Positions 35,157 to 42,851 of a stretch of DNA of 64,000 nucleotides are shown piece after piece (within the stretch, counting starts at the first letter, position 1; every line of letters starts with the position of its first letter). Source of the DNA: Thermogemmatispora onikobensis (GTDB lineage: Bacteria > Chloroflexota > Ktedonobacteria > Ktedonobacterales > Ktedonobacteraceae). The stretch lies in assembly GCF_001748285.1 (NCBI RefSeq), contig NZ_BDGT01000019.1, forward strand, positions 27,584-91,583, written 5' to 3'. The notes under the pieces are model-generated. The model had not been told where the DNA came from. It worked only from the letters and a program-made list of their open reading frames with translations, and ran no database searches. A program made the position numbers and the translations under genes.

Positions 35157-35993
35157 CTAGTAGCCGGCGGTCTGCTCAAAAGCCTGGGCAATCACCTGGT
35201 AGCCCTTGTCCGTTGCATGGATGTCGTGGAAGACACTGCACATCCAGGTATAGCTACAAATGTTGTTATTGGGGACAGCGGCCCCTCCAAAGGCAGAAAA
35301 GACATCGACGAGCACCCCAAAGCCCTGGACATCGCTCGCCAGATGCTCATTGAGCTGCTGAGTATAGGGCACCGTGTTGGGGCAGATGTTCTGATAGGGA
35401 TTGTAATAGTTCATCACGAGCACATCGCCCGTCACCTGCCCGTTCACCGTAAGAGCCGCCCGCAGCTGGGGCAGAATCACCTGGCGCAGATTATAGTCCA
35501 GCGTCTGCAAGGCACTGGTGCTGCCAGTGGTATCGATCGCACAGGTCTGCGAGTTCAGATAGGGCAGGACATCATTGGCCCCGATATCCAGGGTCACAGG
35601 GCTGACCTGGCCCGGATGGGCTCGCAGGAAATTGAGGGCGGCATTCAGCTGAGAACCAACGTAGGGATACTTGCGCAGGAGGGGAAAAGGACATTTGCCG
35701 TTGAGGAAGGTGACGCTGGTCTCGCCCGGACAGGCCAGGTTGACCATGTTGGTTGTGCCATGCGCCTTCAGATCCTGGAAAAAGTAGTTGCTGTAGCCGT
35801 GCGTGAAGTCAAGGTCAGGCTGGAAGCCGAAAGCGAGGGAGTTTCCCAGGACAAGGTAGTACTTCTTTGGGCCGACCAGCTTCAAGCCCTGGGCATGAGC
35901 TGCACGCACATCAGGGGTAAGAATAAAGAGGAGTAGCACGGTCAGGACGAAGGGTAGCACCAGGCGGCAGCAGGAAGGTATGCGTTTACCCAT
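35157..35993 (-). CDS. Secreted SGNH/GDSL hydrolase
   Basis: A 278-residue exported esterase/lipase-like protein. A signal peptide is visible (charged MGKRIPSCCR, hydrophobic core to about residue 25, ALA-like AAHAQG cleavage). The blocks are: LVLGNSLAFGFQPD (block I, with GNSLA replacing GDSL), a Gly/Asn region in LDIGANDVLPYL (block III, GxND), and DIHATDKGYQVIAQAF (block V, D-x-x-H). It acts outside the cell on ester-linked lipid or sugar. The ATG follows AAGGGGG. Confidence 0.88.
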   Translation of the reverse strand: MGKRIPSCCRLVLPFVLTVLLLFILTPDVRAAHAQGLKLVGPKKYYLVLGNSLAFGFQPDLDFTHGYSNYFFQDLKAHGTTNMVNLACPGETSVTFLNGKCPFPLLRKYPYVGSQLNAALNFLRAHPGQVSPVTLDIGANDVLPYLNSQTCAIDTTGSTSALQTLDYNLRQVILPQLRAALTVNGQVTGDVLVMNYYNPYQNICPNTVPYTQQLNEHLASDVQGFGVLVDVFSAFGGAAVPNNNICSYTWMCSVFHDIHATDKGYQVIAQAFEQTAGY

Positions 35994-36064
35994 ACATGAC
36001 CCCCTTTGGTGTCAGGGCTAACATTGCAGCAAGCAGTGAGGAAAAGCACACACCCCTGTTACAT

Positions 36065-36093
36065 AGTATACAATCTGAAACAAAATAATACAA
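36065..36093 (-). promoter_or_regulatory. SGNH hydrolase promoter
   Basis: Minus strand: TTGTAT (36093-36088), 17 bp, TATACT (36070-36065), about 70 nt before the start codon, in an AT-rich stretch. Confidence 0.55.
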
Positions 36094-36196
36094 GACATTA
36101 CATAGCAAAACAACCGTTTGTCCCCTGGCAGGCAGCGACAGCGTCAGCCGAGAGGAAGGCCGGGACGGCTCTCGGCGCAGCGGGTTCGACCAGGCC

Positions 36197-36225
36197 TTGA
36201 CCCAGGCCGCCTTCTCAGCTATAGT
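36197..36225 (+). promoter_or_regulatory. Amidotransferase promoter
   Basis: TTGACC at 36197-36202, 17 bp, TATAGT at 36220-36225, giving a leader of about 120 nt. Confidence 0.6.
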
Positions 36226-36351
36226 CTTCAGAGAAAGCAAGCGGCAGGTCTCGGCGAGGCCAGACCGGGCAGGCGCAAGAGGCCGGGTCGCGCTCTTTTT
36301 CTTCCCCGGTCGATCGGGAGCGCTTGAGGCAATGAGACAGGTAATGCGGGT

Positions 36352-37152
36352 ATGGAGCAGACGCAGCAGACGGGACAGATAGAACAAATGAGGCAACAGA
36401 GCCGCTCGCAGCGCGTTTTAGCTATTCAACAGATCTGGGATGATCCTCCCGGCTACCTTGGCGAGATCCTCGCTGAGCACGGCATCGCCTGCGATACTGT
36501 GCACGCCGAGCGGGGCCCGCTGCCGGATCATCCGGGTGACTACGGCGCCCTCCTCGTGCTGGGCGGTCCCCAGCATGTGGGCGAGGATGAGCGCTACCCC
36601 TATCTCCGCCAGGAGCAGGCCCTGATTCGCCAGGCTGTTGAGCAGGACATTCCTTTCCTTGGCATTTGCCTGGGAGGACAATTGCTTGCGAATGTGTTGG
36701 GAGCGGAGGTCAAACGGCACGATTTTGTGGAGCTGGGCTTCTACCAGGTGCAATTGACCGAGGCCGGGCAGCGCGACCCGCTTTTTGAGGGACTGCCGGG
36801 CTATCAGCAGGTGATCCACTGGCATGAGGACGTCTTCGGCCTGCCTGCAGGCGCCGTTCTGCTGGCCACCAGCCCGAGCGCGCCTCATCAGGCTTTCCGC
36901 TATGGGCGCTGCGCTTATGGATTGCAATACCACATCGAGCTGACGCCCGCGATGCTGGACCTGTGGCTCTATACCCCTGACTACCGCGAGGAAATTATCT
37001 CGCTCTTGGGGCCTGACGCTATCGAGCGCCTGGAGCAGGAACGCGCCCGCTTCTATCCGCTCTATCGCCAGCATACGCGCCTGGTTTTCGAAAACTTCCT
37101 GCGCCTGGCCGGGCTTCTGCCAGCACCTTCTGGCCATGAGCCAGGCAGGTAA
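36352..37152 (+). CDS. Class-I glutamine amidotransferase-like protein
   Basis: A 266-residue GATase1 domain like those of GMP synthase but free-standing. The triad is visible: the nucleophile elbow LGICLGGQLLA (Cys near residue 105), and YGLQYHIELTPAM with His and Glu near residue 197. VLGGPQHVGEDERYPYL is typical of the YfeJ/GuaA-like group. Such proteins hydrolyse glutamine or related gamma-glutamyl compounds, and no synthetase gene is adjacent. The first 20 residues are a polar lead. No clear ribosome site helps the choice of start. Confidence 0.9.
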   Translation: MEQTQQTGQIEQMRQQSRSQRVLAIQQIWDDPPGYLGEILAEHGIACDTVHAERGPLPDHPGDYGALLVLGGPQHVGEDERYPYLRQEQALIRQAVEQDIPFLGICLGGQLLANVLGAEVKRHDFVELGFYQVQLTEAGQRDPLFEGLPGYQQVIHWHEDVFGLPAGAVLLATSPSAPHQAFRYGRCAYGLQYHIELTPAMLDLWLYTPDYREEIISLLGPDAIERLEQERARFYPLYRQHTRLVFENFLRLAGLLPAPSGHEPGR

Positions 37153-37158
37153 ACAGGC

Positions 37159-37200
37159 AGGCCAGAAGGCGGGGAACTGGCCAGCCCGCCCTGCTGGCCT
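37159..37200 (+). terminator. Nested hairpin after the amidotransferase gene
   Basis: AGGCCAG (37159-37165) pairs with CTGGCCT (37194-37200), and inside it GGCGGG (37168-37173) pairs with CCCGCC (37185-37190). A larger alternative stem uses AGGCAGGC (37155-37162) with GCCTGCCT (37213-37220). It begins 7 nt after the stop codon. Confidence 0.55.
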
Positions 37201-37268
37201 CCTTGTGCTCATGCCTGCCTGCTGTGAGCGAGCAGGACGGGTAGTCGGCGCGTTTCGGTCTCGTATTT

Positions 37269-37317
37269 GCGTAAGCAGTTGACCAGACAGGGATAGCATA
37301 CTATAATTAGCGTAAGC
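37269..37317 (+). promoter_or_regulatory. PP2C promoter flanked by GCGTAAGC repeats
   Basis: TTGACC (37279-37284), 17 bp, TATAAT (37302-37307). GCGTAAGC stands at 37269-37276, just before the -35, and again at 37310-37317 at the start site, 41 bp apart. This arrangement suggests an operator pair for a repressor. Confidence 0.6.
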
Positions 37318-37595
37318 GCGATCAAGGGACAATTTCCCTCGCTATTCCTCGCCTGGCGAGGTCTGATGCTTTCCTCGCCCACTGCGAGGGATCGGTCGCC
37401 GTCCATCGGCATGGCCAGGCCCCCAGCAGGGCTAGCCCGTCGTACGGCGCTCCAGGTCCAGAGCCCGTGCCAGGAGGCGACTCAGGCGCACGGCCAAGCA
37501 CGCTACCATATCTGCACCAGACATGCCTTGTCCTGGTCTGTACTGCTATGTCACGACCAAGCCGTGGAGTGGAGCTGAAGGAGTCATTGATTACA

Positions 37596-38525
37596 ATGCC
37601 GCATGCAAGAGGCCGCCGGCGCCAGGCCAGCGTCGCCTCTGAGCCGTCTCGCTTTGTGTTTTCTGCCTGTAGTATCCCCTGTGAAAGGCACCCAGAGCAC
37701 AACGAGGACAGTTTTATCTCTGATGCCTCAACTGGCCTGGCCGCTGTTTTCGATGGCGTCGGTGGCAGCGCCGCCGGCGAAATCGCCGCTCGTATCGCGG
37801 CCCGCTGCACGCATCAGGGCTGGAAAACTGTGATGCGCCGCCTGCAACAGCGTTACCCCAGCGGCCTCTTGCTGGATCAGCCGGGAGAGCACCATCAAGA
37901 GCTTGGCCGCTACTTGCGCGAGGTGCTGGAAGAGGCCGACGAGCTGATCCGCACGGAAGGCGCGCAGCTGGCCGGAACCGACGACCTGGCGACAACGGTC
38001 GCCCTCGGCGTCTTTTGCCCCCTCTCTAATGCCCCCGGAGCCTTGCTCTTCTATGCCCATGTCGGCGATAGCCGCATCTATTTACTCCGACCCGGCGAGC
38101 CGCTCCGCCGTCTGACCACCGACGATGGCTTGCTGGGAAAGTTGGTGGAAAATAAGGTGCTCAGAGATAGCGATGCCCTGCGCATCGATCAGGCGATGCG
38201 CTTCGAAGATCTCTCGGATCTGGAGCTGAACTACTTCCGCTGGCGCGGCGGCATTACTCAGGCCCTCGGCGGCCCCCTACCCCCCACTATTCACGTGGAC
38301 CAGACGACGATCGCTCCAGGCGACCGCGTGCTCTTCTGCACCGACGGCATCCACGATAATTTGACCGATGAGGAGATCGCGGCTTTGCTCAAGGCTGGCC
38401 CCCGCTCTTCGGTGGCTCGCCTCCTGGTCGAACGCTCGCTACAACGCTCGCGCGAGGAGCGCCATCTGACCATTCGAGCAAAACCCGATGATATCACTGC
38501 TGTTGTTGTGACCTGCCGCTTCTAG
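37596..38525 (+). CDS. PP2C-family protein Ser/Thr phosphatase
   Basis: A 309-residue PPM phosphatase that removes phosphate from Ser/Thr using two metal ions, a natural counterpart of the Ser/Thr kinases at 52-58 kb. Signatures are PEHNEDSFI and VFDGVGGSAAGE (metal Asp and Gly), AHVGDSRIYLLRPG, TDGIHDNLTDEEI and PDDITAVVV. It lacks membrane or extra sensor domains. ATG 37596 was used. AAGGAG lies 12 bases upstream, so the TTG at 37587 is an alternative start. Confidence 0.93.
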   Translation: MPHARGRRRQASVASEPSRFVFSACSIPCERHPEHNEDSFISDASTGLAAVFDGVGGSAAGEIAARIAARCTHQGWKTVMRRLQQRYPSGLLLDQPGEHHQELGRYLREVLEEADELIRTEGAQLAGTDDLATTVALGVFCPLSNAPGALLFYAHVGDSRIYLLRPGEPLRRLTTDDGLLGKLVENKVLRDSDALRIDQAMRFEDLSDLELNYFRWRGGITQALGGPLPPTIHVDQTTIAPGDRVLFCTDGIHDNLTDEEIAALLKAGPRSSVARLLVERSLQRSREERHLTIRAKPDDITAVVVTCRF

Positions 38526-38592
38526 ATCTCCTCTTGGAAGCATGGCCCTCTCTTCTCTCGCTGTACATGAGCAGTCTCCCCCCAAAAGTACC

Positions 38593-38614
38593 AGGCACAT
38601 GTGTCGATGTGCCT
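38593..38614 (+). terminator. Hairpin after the PP2C gene
   Basis: AGGCACAT (38593-38600), loop GTGTCG, ATGTGCCT (38607-38614). A perfect 8-bp stem about 70 nt after the stop. It could also be a regulator site for the lipoprotein gene that follows. Confidence 0.45.
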
Positions 38615-38687
38615 ATCGATCGTGACAGTATGCTACACTGTTCCCTGCTTCAAGGCTTTCCAGTAAGATAGAGAGCTGCTGCTCAGC

Positions 38688-39407
38688 ATGAGAAGAGATC
38701 GGCTGACGTTCAAGGTGATCAGTCTCTTTGTGCTCCTGTTGTTGTTGCCCGCCTGCGCGAGCGGCGGGAACAGCAGCAGTCGCTCTCAACCCGCACGCGA
38801 TGCGGCCCACGCCCCCCTCGGCAGCGGAGCCTTTACCAATTTGGAGCGGCTGGCAACGCCAACACCTACGGTTCTGATCCCCAGTCAGCATCTCACCCCC
38901 ACGCCTCCCCCCACCACTACGAAGACAAGCGGCTCTCAGGCAACTCCCCTGGCCAGCGCTTCCGCTCCCTATGGCCCTCCTCCCCCGCTTACAGCTTTGG
39001 AGCAATACCTGACTCAAAAGCTCTTCGAGCAGATCAATAGTGATCGGGCGGCCCAGGGCCTCTATCCCTACGTGTGGAACGCGACGTTAGCTGCTGGCGC
39101 TCGCTTGCATAGTTGGAATATGTACCACTGTGGCTTTAGCCATACCTGCCCCGATGGCCTGCCGCAGTGTACACGTATCGCTAACGAAGGTTTCAGCTTC
39201 AGCGATTGCGGCGAGAATATCGGTCTGGCCGGCCCCTCAAATCCTGCCTGGACCAATGTCTATCAGGTCCAGGAAAGCATGGCGAATGAGCCGGCAACGG
39301 GCTGGCACCACATCCATCTCTTTAGCACGACATTGCACCGCGTGGGCATCGGGGTCTATGTCGATCCTTCGGGCTGGGTCTGGTTTACGGAGGACTTCAT
39401 TAGTTAG
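38688..39407 (+). CDS. CAP-domain (SCP/PR1-like) lipoprotein
   Basis: A 239-residue exported lipoprotein. The lipobox is LLPAC (Cys about residue 22) after a hydrophobic core. A Ser/Thr/Pro-rich spacer follows to about residue 105. The CAP domain covers about 110-239: FEQINSDRAAQGLYPYVWN, HSWNMYHCGFSHTCPDG, CGENIGLAG, WHHIHLFSTTLHRVGIGV and GWVWFTEDF. These are the conserved His/Glu cavity residues. CAP proteins outside eukaryotes have unclear roles, possibly lipid or cell-wall binding. Several Cys may form disulphides. Confidence 0.88.
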   Translation: MRRDRLTFKVISLFVLLLLLPACASGGNSSSRSQPARDAAHAPLGSGAFTNLERLATPTPTVLIPSQHLTPTPPPTTTKTSGSQATPLASASAPYGPPPPLTALEQYLTQKLFEQINSDRAAQGLYPYVWNATLAAGARLHSWNMYHCGFSHTCPDGLPQCTRIANEGFSFSDCGENIGLAGPSNPAWTNVYQVQESMANEPATGWHHIHLFSTTLHRVGIGVYVDPSGWVWFTEDFIS

Positions 39408-39606
39408 GGCTGGCTCGGACCTGTCTTGCGGGGCCTGGGTCCAGCGTCCAGCAGGCCAGAGCCAGAGGTGGGCCGCTCTCCGTCCCACCCCCGCTTGTGC
39501 TGCTCTTCGCGACTGCGGCTGAGCAGAGCAGGCAGAGGAGTGACCTCTTGCCGGTTGCTGCCTTCCTGCGTGACCCGGCTCTCTCTACCTGCTCCCAGCC
39601 TCGCTT

Positions 39607-40182
39607 CTATCCTTGCGTGCCGCCAGCAGCCTGGGCCTGGCTTTCCTGGCTGGCCGCGCGCTCCTCTTCGATGAGCTGGGCCTCAATTCGGATGTCAATG
39701 CGGTCACTGACAAGCCAGCCGCCAGCTTCCAGGGCCACATTCCAGTTGAGCCCCCAGTCTTTGCGGTTGAGCGAGGAGGTGGCCGTGAAGCCCAGGCGCC
39801 TCTTGCCTTGCCAGTCACGCGAGCGGCCTTCCAGGGTGACGTCGAGAACAATGGGCCGGGCGACGCCCCGAATGGTGAGGTCACCGTAGAGCTTGCCGGT
39901 GGTGTCGCTGAGGGGTTCTACGCGCGTGCTGGTGAAGGTGATGGTGGGGTACTGCTCAATATCAAGGAAGTCGGCAGATTTGAGATGGGCGTCGCGTTGC
40001 GGCTGGTTACTATCAAGGCTGGCTGCGTCGATTTCGACGGTGACCCGCGTCGCTTCGGGGTGAGCCTCGTCGAACTCAATGGTTCCCGCCCATTGCTTGA
40101 AGCGACCTCGCACGGTGGTGATCATCATGTGCTTGGCACTGAATTCGATGCTGGTGTGCGCCGGGTCGATGCGCCAGGGCAT
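39607..40182 (-). CDS. YceI-family protein
   Basis: A 191-residue lipocalin-like barrel of the YceI family, which binds polyisoprenoid-type lipids. It starts MPWRIDPAHTSIEFSAKHMM with no signal peptide, and includes RGRFKQWAGTIEFDE, SLDSNQPQRDAHLKSADFLD and LTIRGVARPIVLDV, all typical blocks. The start at 40182 is set by GAGGAGG. It has a near-consensus promoter with a palindromic operator. In many bacteria such cytoplasmic yceI genes are controlled by MarR-type repressors, but none is adjacent here. Confidence 0.93.
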   Translation of the reverse strand: MPWRIDPAHTSIEFSAKHMMITTVRGRFKQWAGTIEFDEAHPEATRVTVEIDAASLDSNQPQRDAHLKSADFLDIEQYPTITFTSTRVEPLSDTTGKLYGDLTIRGVARPIVLDVTLEGRSRDWQGKRRLGFTATSSLNRKDWGLNWNVALEAGGWLVSDRIDIRIEAQLIEEERAASQESQAQAAGGTQG

Positions 40183-40231
40183 GGCTGGCCTCCTCTTCTC
40201 AAAGAAGAATAGCAAACAACTTAAAAATAGT

Positions 40232-40288
40232 TACTAATGTTAGTATAGCAACCATAAAAAGTATAGATGAAGGCGGGGTCTTTGTCAA
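40232..40288 (-). promoter_or_regulatory. yceI promoter with operator palindrome
   Basis: Minus strand: TTGACA (40288-40283), 17 bp, TATACT (40265-40260). Immediately downstream TACTAA-TG-TTAGTA (40232-40245) is a perfect palindrome at the start site. The arrangement predicts repression by a dimeric regulator such as MarR or TetR. Confidence 0.65.
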
Positions 40289-40468
40289 GTCAAGATGGAG
40301 TGTGGGGGGACCAGGCCAGGCGGATGGTGCGGCTGGTGGGAAGAGGCAGGAGCATGGAGGTCTTTGGCAGGGACTTGCCGGGCGACAGTCGGCGGGCTAT
40401 CATGGGGAGCAGAAGAGAGAGAGCAGGCTGAGGGCTTCAGCCGGCAAGCATGAGAAGGAAAGGGCCGG

Positions 40469-42793
40469 GTGCCGATGATTCCGCGCGATGATTTTACGCC
40501 GCATGGCTATCTAGACAATCCTTTCCACAGTTGGAAGCTGAATCCGAGCGGTGTGCTTCGCAGCCGCCCGCCGCTTGGCATGGGCTGGCACGTCCCTAAT
40601 CTGGGCAGCTATGTGCGCAACCAGTTTCAATACAGCGCTCATCTGAATATTGGGCTGCGCCTCGGCGATGATCTCTTGCTGATTACGCCGGAAGATTTCC
40701 AGCGCCAGGGCTGCGCTCTCAATAGCCCTCTCCATACCAGGAATCGCTTCGCCTACAATTGTATTGTCCCCTCACACAATCTGCTGGTGCACGCTGTGTA
40801 TTTCCTGGTTGAGGAGCATGTGCTTGGCTGTCTGCTCTCGTTGACGGCCACGGGCGAGTCGAGGCTGCGGGTGACCTGTTATGTTCAGCACGAGCACACC
40901 CACAATCCCTTTACGAGTCGCCTGTGGGAGCACGGTCTCTATGGGCGTGCCCTGCCTGGGGGCAATCTGGCCATGTTAGGCATAGCCAGCGAGGGTGACG
41001 TCTTCATCCACGGCTGGCTAGCTGTCGACGACGGTCCTGCGCCCCAGCCAGGAGAGCCGATCTATACTGTCTCTCAGGCCGAACTGGGCGCCCGACTACG
41101 TGGGGCCGCGGTGGCCCCACCAACGGTGACGCAGGCAGACCCCGAGACAGGCTGGCAGGTGCGCACGCTGACGCTGCCTTGCACCGTGGAGCTGATGGCG
41201 GATGGCGAGGAGCGCCGCCTGCTGCTCTTGCTGGCGCGTGGGGTCTCGCTTGATCAGAGCTACCGCCGCTGGCGTGAGGCTCAGGCAGGCTTCCAGGCGG
41301 CCTTGAGGGAGCGAGAGCAAGAGGACGAGGCTTTCTGGACACGGGCGCCCCAGCTGTCGGGCGACTGGCCAGCGACCTGGCGCCGCGGCTTCGTCTATGA
41401 TCAGGAAACCTTGCGCATGGTGATTCGCCCTCCTTGCGGTCTGCTTAAGGGAGCCTGGGACGGCATGCAGATCCAGGCTCCGCGCCTGGTGCTGGCTGAG
41501 GCCGCCCTGGATGCCCTGGCTCTCAGCTATGCGGCGCCCGAGTTGGCTGAGGAGGTGCTCTTGACCCACTTTACGGAGGCACCCCACTCCAATCTTCCCT
41601 GTATGCGTGAGGATGGCAGCTACAATATGGTGGCCGACGATGGGCAGATCTGCGGGACCGCTCCGGAGTGGGGCTATCCCCTCTATTGCTGCGATCTGCT
41701 CTTCCGGCGCAGCGGTAACCGGGCCTGGCTCCGGCGCCTCTATCCCGCTGCCGCCGCTTATCTGCGCTGGTGGCTGGAGCATCGCCGCGATGCCGACGGT
41801 TGGCTGGTCTACGCCTGCTCCTGGGAGAGCGGTCAGGATGTGTCGAGTCGCTTTGGACCGCAGCAAACCGGGGGGACGCTTATTCAGCATGTGCGTCCGG
41901 TGGATCTGCAGGCCAGCATGGCCCAGGGAGCAGCCATTGTGACACGCTGGGCCACGATTCTGGCGCAAGAGGAGGTGGATGGCTCAGAGCGAGCCTCCTC
42001 TGCCGGCCCGCTTCTCAGCCGCGAGGAGTGGCAGGCTGAGGCCGCCTGGTGGCAACGTATCGCCGATGAATTCACGGTCAAGACGCGGCGTATGTGGCAG
42101 CATGGCTGGTTCCGAGACTACGATTCCCAACGCCAACAATGGTCGAGCGAACGGGATGCCATGCACCTGGCCCCCGTCTTTTGTGGCGCGGCTGGCTGGG
42201 GTCAGAGCGAGCAGCTGCAGGAAGCGCTGCGCCATCCCCCGACTCACAGTGGAGGCTGGGCCCCACTCTGCTGGCCCCCAGTGGCGTTGACCGTCATCGG
42301 AGCCGCCGACGCTGCCGGCCTGCCCGAGGTGGCCGCTGAACTCGCCGCCCAGTTCATCGCCGATGGCTATCGCCATCTCGACCGACGCTCCTTCAGCGCC
42401 GAAGAAGGTTTACCCGGGGTGACCCGCGAATATCGCCAGGCCCGCTGGCAGGGCACCATGCTGGAGTACGTCACCGCCGGTATTGAAGGCTATGGCTGGG
42501 GCGCCTTGGGCCTGCATCTCTTGCTACGCTACCTGCTCGGTCTGCGCGAAGAAGAGGCGGGCCAGCTTACAGTGCAACCCATGCTGCCCCGCGCTCTGCG
42601 CCGACCCGGCAGCCGCTACCACGCGGGTCCGATCCAGTGGGGTCCCTTTGCTCTGCAGGCCACCTGCTCTGTGGGCGATGGCGACCACTACCACTTTAAC
42701 CTGACGGCAAGCGAGCGCAGTGGTAGCGCTGCGCACTGGGAGTGGGAAGGACGCTGGGGAGAGAGTCGCCTCATCCAGCTCAGCTCTTCCTGA
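40469..42793 (+). CDS. Alpha/alpha-barrel glycoside hydrolase (GH63/GH37-like)
   Basis: A 774-residue protein with an N-terminal beta-rich domain (to about 300) and an (alpha/alpha)6 barrel. The barrel shows GFVYDQETLRMVIRPPCGLLKGAWDGMQ, split by loops, GTAPEWGYPLYCCDLLFRRSG, VYACSWESGQDVSSRF and a conserved EYVTAGIEGYGWGALG near the end. Asp in KGAWDGMQ and Glu in EYVTAG would be candidate catalytic acids, by analogy with the trehalase/GH63 clan. No signal peptide is present, so it would act inside the cell, possibly on a glycoside such as mannosylglycerate or trehalose-like compounds. Start GTG 40469 follows AAGGAAAGGG. No close family is recalled. Confidence 0.65.
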   Translation: MPMIPRDDFTPHGYLDNPFHSWKLNPSGVLRSRPPLGMGWHVPNLGSYVRNQFQYSAHLNIGLRLGDDLLLITPEDFQRQGCALNSPLHTRNRFAYNCIVPSHNLLVHAVYFLVEEHVLGCLLSLTATGESRLRVTCYVQHEHTHNPFTSRLWEHGLYGRALPGGNLAMLGIASEGDVFIHGWLAVDDGPAPQPGEPIYTVSQAELGARLRGAAVAPPTVTQADPETGWQVRTLTLPCTVELMADGEERRLLLLLARGVSLDQSYRRWREAQAGFQAALREREQEDEAFWTRAPQLSGDWPATWRRGFVYDQETLRMVIRPPCGLLKGAWDGMQIQAPRLVLAEAALDALALSYAAPELAEEVLLTHFTEAPHSNLPCMREDGSYNMVADDGQICGTAPEWGYPLYCCDLLFRRSGNRAWLRRLYPAAAAYLRWWLEHRRDADGWLVYACSWESGQDVSSRFGPQQTGGTLIQHVRPVDLQASMAQGAAIVTRWATILAQEEVDGSERASSAGPLLSREEWQAEAAWWQRIADEFTVKTRRMWQHGWFRDYDSQRQQWSSERDAMHLAPVFCGAAGWGQSEQLQEALRHPPTHSGGWAPLCWPPVALTVIGAADAAGLPEVAAELAAQFIADGYRHLDRRSFSAEEGLPGVTREYRQARWQGTMLEYVTAGIEGYGWGALGLHLLLRYLLGLREEEAGQLTVQPMLPRALRRPGSRYHAGPIQWGPFALQATCSVGDGDHYHFNLTASERSGSAAHWEWEGRWGESRLIQLSSS

Positions 42794-42851
42794 CTCCCTT
42801 GTTCTCTGGCCCGGTCAAGGCCCCCGCGCGGGCAGTCGCCTGGTGCTGCCA

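Larger units (their letters stand above)
35994..36351. other. Divergent promoter region, SGNH hydrolase / amidotransferase
   Basis: No gene is seen. Two promoters face apart: 36065-36093 on the minus strand and 36197-36225 on the plus strand. The remainder shows nothing recognisable. Confidence 0.55.
37153..37595. other. Terminator, promoter and leader between amidotransferase and PP2C genes
   Basis: No gene is seen. A terminator-like structure is at 37159-37200 and a promoter at 37279-37307. A leader of about 280 nt follows, containing hairpins CCTCGCC-T-GGCGAGG (near 37350) and CCTCGC/GCGAGG (near 37374-37390). Confidence 0.55.
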
